This document shows, one piece after another, positions 58,938 to 64,000 of a stretch of 64,000 nucleotides of DNA. The translations under genes were made by a program, and so were the position numbers. This DNA is from Stenotrophomonas sp. BIO128-Bstrain. GTDB taxonomy: Bacteria; Pseudomonadota; Gammaproteobacteria; Xanthomonadales; Xanthomonadaceae. How positions within the stretch are numbered: position 1 is the stretch's first letter; the number at the start of each line of letters is the position of its first letter. The notes under the pieces are model-generated. The model was not told the DNA's origin. It made no database searches and saw only the letters and a program-made list of their open reading frames with translations. The DNA lies in NCBI RefSeq assembly GCF_030128875.1, contig NZ_CP124620.1, positions 4,076,501 to 4,140,500 on the forward strand, given 5' to 3'.

Positions 58938-61900
58938 GTGGACTTCCGGTTACGACGCACTGGTCTGACGATTGCACTGCTTGCCGCAGTGGCGCTGGGC
59001 GGCACCGCCAGTGCCGCGCCGGTGGGTAACCTGCGTGCGATCAGTGCCACCCCCGCCAACGACGGCACCCCCGGTTGGACGCTCAGCACCGATACCGGCG
59101 CCACGGTGCGCGTGGACCTGTTGCGCGATGACGTCCTGCGCGTGCGCGCCGGCCGCAACGGCACGCTCACCGGTGCCGGCGACAAGGCCGCCCCGATCGT
59201 GCTGCCGCAGCCGGCCGCGAAGGTTGCCGTCCAACTGGAAGAGGATGCCAACGGGGTGCGCATCCGCACCGATGCGCTGGTCCTGCACATCCAGCGCCAG
59301 CCACTGCGCCTGGCGCTGGTCCGCCGCGAGGGCGACCGCGATGTCGCGCTGTGGCGCGAACTGCAGCCGCTGGACCTGGACAAGGACCAGAGCGTGCAGG
59401 TGCTCTCCAGCGAAAGCGATGAGCACTTCTACGGCGGTGGCCAGCAGAACGGCCGCTTCGAGTTCAAGGGCCGCGAACTGGAGGTGTCGTACTCCGGTGG
59501 CTGGGAAGAAGGCGATCGCCCCAACCCGGCGCCGATGCTGTTGAGCTCGCGGGGCTGGGGCATGCTGCGCAATACCTGGAGCGACGGCACCTACGATCTG
59601 CGCCAGGCCGACCAGGCCACGCTGCTGCACCGCGAGGACCGCTTCGATGCGTACTACTTCGTCGGGCCGAGCCTGCATACGCTGCTGGACCGTTACACCA
59701 CGCTGACCGGCCGCGCCGGCCTGCTGCCGCGCTGGGCGTTCTCCTATGGCGACGCCGACTGCTACAACGATGGCAACAACATCAAAAAGCCGGGCAGCGT
59801 GCCCGACGGCTGGAGCGACGGCCCGACCGGCACCACGCCCGACGTGGTGGACAGCGTGGCCAGGCAGTACCGCGAGCACGACATGCCCGGCGGCTGGATC
59901 CTCCCCAACGATGGTTACGGCTGCGGCTACAAAAAGCTGCCCGAGACCGTGCAGGGGCTGGCGAAGTACGGCTTCAGGACCGGCCTGTGGACCGAGAACG
60001 GCGTCGACAAGATCGCCTGGGAAGTCGGTACCGCCGGCAGCCGCGTGCAGAAGCTGGACGTGGCCTGGACCGGCAAGGGCTATCAGTTCGCCATGGATGC
60101 CAACCAGTCCGCGTTCAACGGCATCATGGACAACTCCGATTCGCGCCCGTTCCTGTGGACGGTGATGGGCTGGGGCGGCATCCAGCGCTATGCGGTGGCC
60201 TGGACCGGCGACCAGAGCAGCAGCTGGGATTACATCCGCTGGCACATCCCGACCCTGATCGGCTCGGGCCTGTCCGGCATGGCCTACGCCAGTGGCGACG
60301 TGGACGCGATCTTCGGCGGCAGCGCCGAGACCTTCACCCGCGACCTGCAGTGGAAAAGCTTCACCCCCGTGCTGATGGGCATGTCCGGCTGGTCGGGCAA
60401 TGCACGCAAGCACCCGTGGTGGTTCGATGAACCCTACCGCAGCGTCAACCGCGACTACCTCAAGTTGAAAATGCGCATGACTCCGTACATGTACGGACTG
60501 GCGCATGACGCGGCCACCACCGGCGCACCGCTGCTGCGCGCGCTGATGTGGGATTACCCGCAGGACCCGCAGGCCTACACTGAGGCGCACAAGTACCAGT
60601 TCCTGCTCGGCCGCGAACTGCTGATCGCGCCGGTGTACCGCAGCCAGGCCGCGAGCCGTGGCTGGCGCCGCGACATCCACTTGCCGCAGGGCCGCTGGAT
60701 CGACTACTGGGATGGCCGCCAGCTGCAGGCCGGGGCCGAGGGACGTTCGCTGGACCGCCCGGTCGACCTGGCCACGATCCCGGTGTTCGTGCGCGCCGGC
60801 GCGATCATCCCGATGTACCCGGCGATGCTCTACGACGGCGAAAAACCGCTCGATGAAGTGACCTTCGACCTGTACCCGCAGGGCACCTCGCAGTACACGC
60901 TGTACGAAGACGATGGCACCACCCGCCGCTATGAGAAGGGTGAATCGAGCACGCAGGCGATCACGGTGCAGGCCCCGGCGCAGGGCATGGGCCCGGTGCA
61001 GGTGCGCATCGATCCGGTGCAGGGCAGGTACGCCGGCCAGCTGCCGCAGCGGCGCTATGCGCTTCGCGTGCTCAGCCGCCAGCGCCCCGCCGCCGTGACG
61101 CTGGACGGCCGTGCGCTGCCGATGCTGGCCGACCAGGCAGCATGGCAGGGCGCCAACGAAGGCTGGTACTTCGACGCGGCCGAACGCCGCGGCACCCTGC
61201 ACGTACGCACCGCGCCGACCGACATCCGCCAGCCACTCGCACTCCAGCTGGACCTGCCGGTTGCCGCCGCGCCGGCCGACGATGCCTTCCCGGCCGCACC
61301 GGAACTGGGCCGCGCGCTGCCGTCGGACAGCCTGCTGGTGGTGAACCGCCCGGCCGAGGAGCAGGGCTATGAGATGGAGAAGGCGTTCGACGACGATCCG
61401 GCGACGTGGTTCCGCACCGTGCGCAACCAGGCGGTCAAGACCGGCGCGCACGAATGGGTGCTCGGCTTCGGCGAACGCAAGCTGATCGACGGCATCGAAC
61501 TGGCGCCGCGCAACGACCAGCACTGGAAGAACGGCCAGATCCGCGACTATGAAATCTACATGGCCGACAGCAACGGCGAGTGGGGTGAGCCGATCAAGCG
61601 CGGTCGTCTGACCCTGCAGCAGGGGATGCAGCAGATCGACTTCCCCGCCCATGCCGGCCGCCTGCTGCGCTTCCGCGTGCTGAGCACGCAGAACCCGGAA
61701 GGTGATGGCGCCAGTGGTGTCGATCCGATGGTGACGGCTGCGCAGGGCAGCGTGGCACGTGCGGTGGATGCGCTGCAGCCGCGCGATGTCGGCCCGATCG
61801 TGCTGTCCACCTTCCACGTGCTGGAGCATCCGCAGCCGGACGGCCCGGCGCAGCAGCTGTACCTGTCTGCGCTGCCGCTGCCGGCACCGTTGCAGGCCAG

Positions 61901-62297
61901 CGTCGCCACCGACCACGCCTTCGGTGGGCAGGCGGAAATGCGCATGAACGGCCTGCATTTCCGCCGCGGCCTGGGCGTCGATGCCAGCAGCCGGATCGAC
62001 CTGAAGCTCAACGGCAGCTGGCGCCTGCTGCGCGCCGACCTGGGCATCGATGATCAGTGCCGCACCGCCGGCGGCATGCAGTTCCAGGTGTGGGGTGACG
62101 GTCGGCTGCTGTATGACAGCGGCCTGGTCAACGCACCCGGCGTGGTCAAACCGGAGCTGGACGTGCGCGGCCTGCAGCGGCTGAGCCTGCGCACGCTCGG
62201 AGCGCAGGGCGACCACCCCGCGCAGGTCTGTGGCAACTGGGCCAATGCGGCCCTGATCGGACAGGAGGGCGATACCGCCAGCATCGTGTCGCCGTAA
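58938..62297 (+). CDS. Exported GH31 glycoside hydrolase with CBM32- and NPCBM-like domains, probable alpha-N-acetylgalactosaminidase
   Basis: A 1119-residue protein with signal peptide (about 1-27, ...GTASA). A GH31 N-terminal beta domain (about 90-240) precedes the TIM barrel. The probable nucleophile is Asp374 (KLDVAW) and the acid/base Asp425 (AWTGDQSSSW), 51 residues apart. After the barrel and its beta domains come an F5/8 type C (CBM32-like) module (about 795-935) and an NPCBM/CBM51-like module (about 955-1110). Alpha-glucosidases of GH31 usually have a WxDMNE nucleophile motif, which is absent. The divergent active site, the galactose/blood-group-binding type modules and the aga context point to alpha-GalNAc release. 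GTG 58938 is used. Confidence 0.82.
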   Translation: MDFRLRRTGLTIALLAAVALGGTASAAPVGNLRAISATPANDGTPGWTLSTDTGATVRVDLLRDDVLRVRAGRNGTLTGAGDKAAPIVLPQPAAKVAVQLEEDANGVRIRTDALVLHIQRQPLRLALVRREGDRDVALWRELQPLDLDKDQSVQVLSSESDEHFYGGGQQNGRFEFKGRELEVSYSGGWEEGDRPNPAPMLLSSRGWGMLRNTWSDGTYDLRQADQATLLHREDRFDAYYFVGPSLHTLLDRYTTLTGRAGLLPRWAFSYGDADCYNDGNNIKKPGSVPDGWSDGPTGTTPDVVDSVARQYREHDMPGGWILPNDGYGCGYKKLPETVQGLAKYGFRTGLWTENGVDKIAWEVGTAGSRVQKLDVAWTGKGYQFAMDANQSAFNGIMDNSDSRPFLWTVMGWGGIQRYAVAWTGDQSSSWDYIRWHIPTLIGSGLSGMAYASGDVDAIFGGSAETFTRDLQWKSFTPVLMGMSGWSGNARKHPWWFDEPYRSVNRDYLKLKMRMTPYMYGLAHDAATTGAPLLRALMWDYPQDPQAYTEAHKYQFLLGRELLIAPVYRSQAASRGWRRDIHLPQGRWIDYWDGRQLQAGAEGRSLDRPVDLATIPVFVRAGAIIPMYPAMLYDGEKPLDEVTFDLYPQGTSQYTLYEDDGTTRRYEKGESSTQAITVQAPAQGMGPVQVRIDPVQGRYAGQLPQRRYALRVLSRQRPAAVTLDGRALPMLADQAAWQGANEGWYFDAAERRGTLHVRTAPTDIRQPLALQLDLPVAAAPADDAFPAAPELGRALPSDSLLVVNRPAEEQGYEMEKAFDDDPATWFRTVRNQAVKTGAHEWVLGFGERKLIDGIELAPRNDQHWKNGQIRDYEIYMADSNGEWGEPIKRGRLTLQQGMQQIDFPAHAGRLLRFRVLSTQNPEGDGASGVDPMVTAAQGSVARAVDALQPRDVGPIVLSTFHVLEHPQPDGPAQQLYLSALPLPAPLQASVATDHAFGGQAEMRMNGLHFRRGLGVDASSRIDLKLNGSWRLLRADLGIDDQCRTAGGMQFQVWGDGRLLYDSGLVNAPGVVKPELDVRGLQRLSLRTLGAQGDHPAQVCGNWANAALIGQEGDTASIVSP

Positions 62298-62435
62298 CCG
62301 AAGAAACACGCTTTCAGAAAAACAGCTCTCTCCCGTTTCCCGTCTGCGGCCCTCTGGCCGCGGCACGGGGGACGTTTGCCCGAACACACCCATCCACCGC
62401 CAGCCCCACGCTGCGGATCGAACAAGGAGCCCAAG
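62298..62435. other. Spacer between GH31 and TonB receptor genes
   Basis: This 138-base spacer ends with AAGGAG before the receptor ATG. GCTTTCAG near 62311 is a weak match to the CTTTCG boxes. No terminator hairpin is evident, so read-through from GH31 is possible. Confidence 0.4.
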
Positions 62436-64000
62436 ATGTTGACCGAACGCCATCGCCATCGCCGCATCACCGCCACCCCCTTGTCCATCGCACTCGGCCT
62501 GGCCGTTGCGGTGGTCGGCAGTGCCGGCGCGCAGGACGCAGCGCCCGATACCAAAGCCACCGAGCTGTCGCGCATCGAAGTAACCGGCTCCAACATCCGC
62601 CGCAGCGATGTGGAAACCGCCTCGCCGGTGCAGGTGATCAGCAAGCAGGACATCGAGAACATGGGCGCGCGCACGCTGTTGCAGGTGCTCGACAACCTGC
62701 CCGCCGCGCGGCCGGGCCAGCAGGACGCCCGCTCACTGTTCACCGGCTCCGACGGCGCCTCGCAGGCCAACCTGCGTGGCCTCGGCGCGCAGGGCACGCT
62801 GGTGCTGCTCAATGGCCGCCGGCTGTCCTACTACGGCGCGCCGGCCGGCTTCCAGACACAGTTCGTCAACATCGATGCGATCCCCGCCGCGGCGATCGAA
62901 CGCATGGAAGTGCTGACCGACGGTGCCTCGGCGGTGTACGGCACCGACGCGGTGGCCGGCGTGATCAACGTGATCACCAAGCGCTCCTACCAGGGTGCGG
63001 AGATCAATCTCACCACCGACAAATCCTCGCGGATCAGCTCCTATGGCGAGCACCAGGGGAGCATCACCGCCGGTTTCGGCGACCTCGATGAAGACCGCTA
63101 CAACGTCTACGCCTCGGTGAACCTGTACCGGCGCGACGCGATCCCGCTGAGCGATTTCTACGACAAGCGCCCCGACCAGTACTACGTCAACAACCCGAAC
63201 TACCTGCCCAACCTGCGCCTGGGTACCGGCAGCAAGCCGGGTGAGTTCAACCCCGGCAGCTACTTCGCCTTCGACCCGGTCACCGGCCGCCGCGTGCAGG
63301 AAGCCGCGCCGGGCTGCAACAACGTGCTCACCAGCGAAGCGGCCGGCCCGCGGTGTATCTGGGAGACGTGGATGAACAACGAGATCGACGCCGGCGCCAA
63401 GTCCGAGCGCAACACCGCCTACGTCAACGCGCATTTCCTGATCGGCGACAGCACCGAAGCCTTCGCCGAGGCGACCTACACCGACATTGACCTGACCGCC
63501 AATGGCGGCACACCGCGCGCCTACGGCACCACCACCGGCAACCCGACCAGCTGGTTCTCGCGCAACACCGGTACCACCGTCAACCAGTTCCTGTATCCGT
63601 ACCTGGGCCCGAACAACGAATACAACCACGCCTCGCCCGAACTGAAAGCGCTGATGGGTGGCGTGGTCGGCCTGCAGTACCTGCTGCAGGACGTGGGCGC
63701 CAACCACTTCGGCCAGCGCAACACCGACCAGAGCTATCGCGTGGTGGCCGGGCTGCGCGGTGACATCGGCGACTGGAACTGGGAAACCGCCTTCGCCACC
63801 GCCGGCAGCCACTCGGTCACCTACCAGACCACCAACGTGAACCTGGCCGGCTTCGAAAAGGCCTTCGGCCCGTACTCCTTCGATCCGGGTACCGGCCGCG
63901 TCATCATCTCCGACCACCCGGCCTACAAGTTCGGCGAGATCAGCGAGGCCAACGCCGCGCTGATCCGCGAAGCATTCCCGACCTTCGACATCCAGTCCTG
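62436..64000 (+). CDS. TonB-dependent receptor, 3' end outside window
   Basis: ATG 62436 follows AAGGAG. The frame is open to the window end, giving about 521 residues. A signal peptide (about 1-32, ...GSAGAQ) is followed by a plug domain: IEVTGSNIRRSD, SPVQVISKQDIENMGARTLLQVLDNLP, ANLRGLGAQGTLVLLNGRRL and ERMEVLTDGASAVYGTDAVAGVINVITK. The beta-barrel begins after about residue 190. It transports a ligand across the outer membrane with TonB energy. Its position after the GH31 gene suggests uptake of a GalNAc-containing glycan or sugar, as in Xanthomonas carbohydrate utilisation loci. No FecR/sigma extension is visible at the N-terminus. Confidence 0.9.
   Translation, partial: MLTERHRHRRITATPLSIALGLAVAVVGSAGAQDAAPDTKATELSRIEVTGSNIRRSDVETASPVQVISKQDIENMGARTLLQVLDNLPAARPGQQDARSLFTGSDGASQANLRGLGAQGTLVLLNGRRLSYYGAPAGFQTQFVNIDAIPAAAIERMEVLTDGASAVYGTDAVAGVINVITKRSYQGAEINLTTDKSSRISSYGEHQGSITAGFGDLDEDRYNVYASVNLYRRDAIPLSDFYDKRPDQYYVNNPNYLPNLRLGTGSKPGEFNPGSYFAFDPVTGRRVQEAAPGCNNVLTSEAAGPRCIWETWMNNEIDAGAKSERNTAYVNAHFLIGDSTEAFAEATYTDIDLTANGGTPRAYGTTTGNPTSWFSRNTGTTVNQFLYPYLGPNNEYNHASPELKALMGGVVGLQYLLQDVGANHFGQRNTDQSYRVVAGLRGDIGDWNWETAFATAGSHSVTYQTTNVNLAGFEKAFGPYSFDPGTGRVIISDHPAYKFGEISEANAALIREAFPTFDIQS

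Noticed and set aside
58950..62459. A 1169-codon minus-strand frame antisense to GH31
   Set aside because: It covers the GH31 gene and the receptor start, has biased composition and no recognisable motif, whereas the plus strand has complete GH31, CBM32 and NPCBM features.

Overview
The window is GC-rich (about two thirds G+C) chromosomal DNA of a gammaproteobacterium in the Xanthomonadaceae, most likely Stenotrophomonas. The best evidence is a dispersed family of short stem-loops that start with GTAG and have a stem such as GCCGACC-GTT-GGTCGGC. These match the SMAG elements described in Stenotrophomonas maltophilia. The dipeptidyl peptidase IV, the Mg-type HemB and the TonB-dependent receptor fit the same assignment. 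I see no rRNA, tRNA, CRISPR array, prophage or complete insertion sequence.

Layout. 1-11253: an oxidoreductase, a YadGH exporter, a flavin reductase, a secreted chitin-active LPMO, a diguanylate cyclase, an S33 lipoprotein peptidase coupled to a NatAB-type exporter, and an MFS transporter of lower GC. 11484-31930: mostly housekeeping and envelope genes (a TonB-domain lipoprotein, a UPF0114 protein, a glutathione transferase, DPP IV, a DUF885 protein, bestrophin, hemB, aroE, dinG, ilvD, ygiB-ygiC with a zinc-ribbon partner). 31955-38817: one tightly overlapping leftward operon RDD - SpoIIM - DUF4129 - DUF4350 - MoxR - DUF58. 38971-44423: gamma carbonic anhydrase, a SMAG-rich spacer, mnmG, a candidate sigma-54-dependent small RNA ending in a strong terminator, a Gly/Tyr-rich lipoprotein, a PLP dehydratase and a YdcF protein. 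44541-50175: the biotin operon bioB-bioF-bioH-SDR-bioC with a BirA-type operator, divergent from comF. 50247-51355: an HdeD-like protein and a SecD-head-like lipoprotein.

51380-64000 is the most interesting block. It is a compact amino-sugar locus. A leftward operon encodes an AgaS-type SIS deaminase/isomerase, a ROK kinase, AgaZ, a DeoR-family regulator, a NagA-type deacetylase and an MFS sugar permease. Divergent from it are a secreted 1119-residue GH31 enzyme with CBM32-like and NPCBM (CBM51-like) domains, then a TonB-dependent receptor that runs off the window. The gene set matches the N-acetylgalactosamine (aga) pathway, and the GH31 architecture resembles alpha-N-acetylgalactosaminidases. 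Together they suggest a system that releases alpha-linked GalNAc (mucin-type or blood-group-A-type glycans), imports it and catabolises it. CTTTCG/CGAAAG boxes in the divergent spacer are candidate AgaR operators.

Limits. Everything was read by eye. Substrate assignments rest on family and context, and start codons were chosen from visible ribosome binding sites and gene overlaps.
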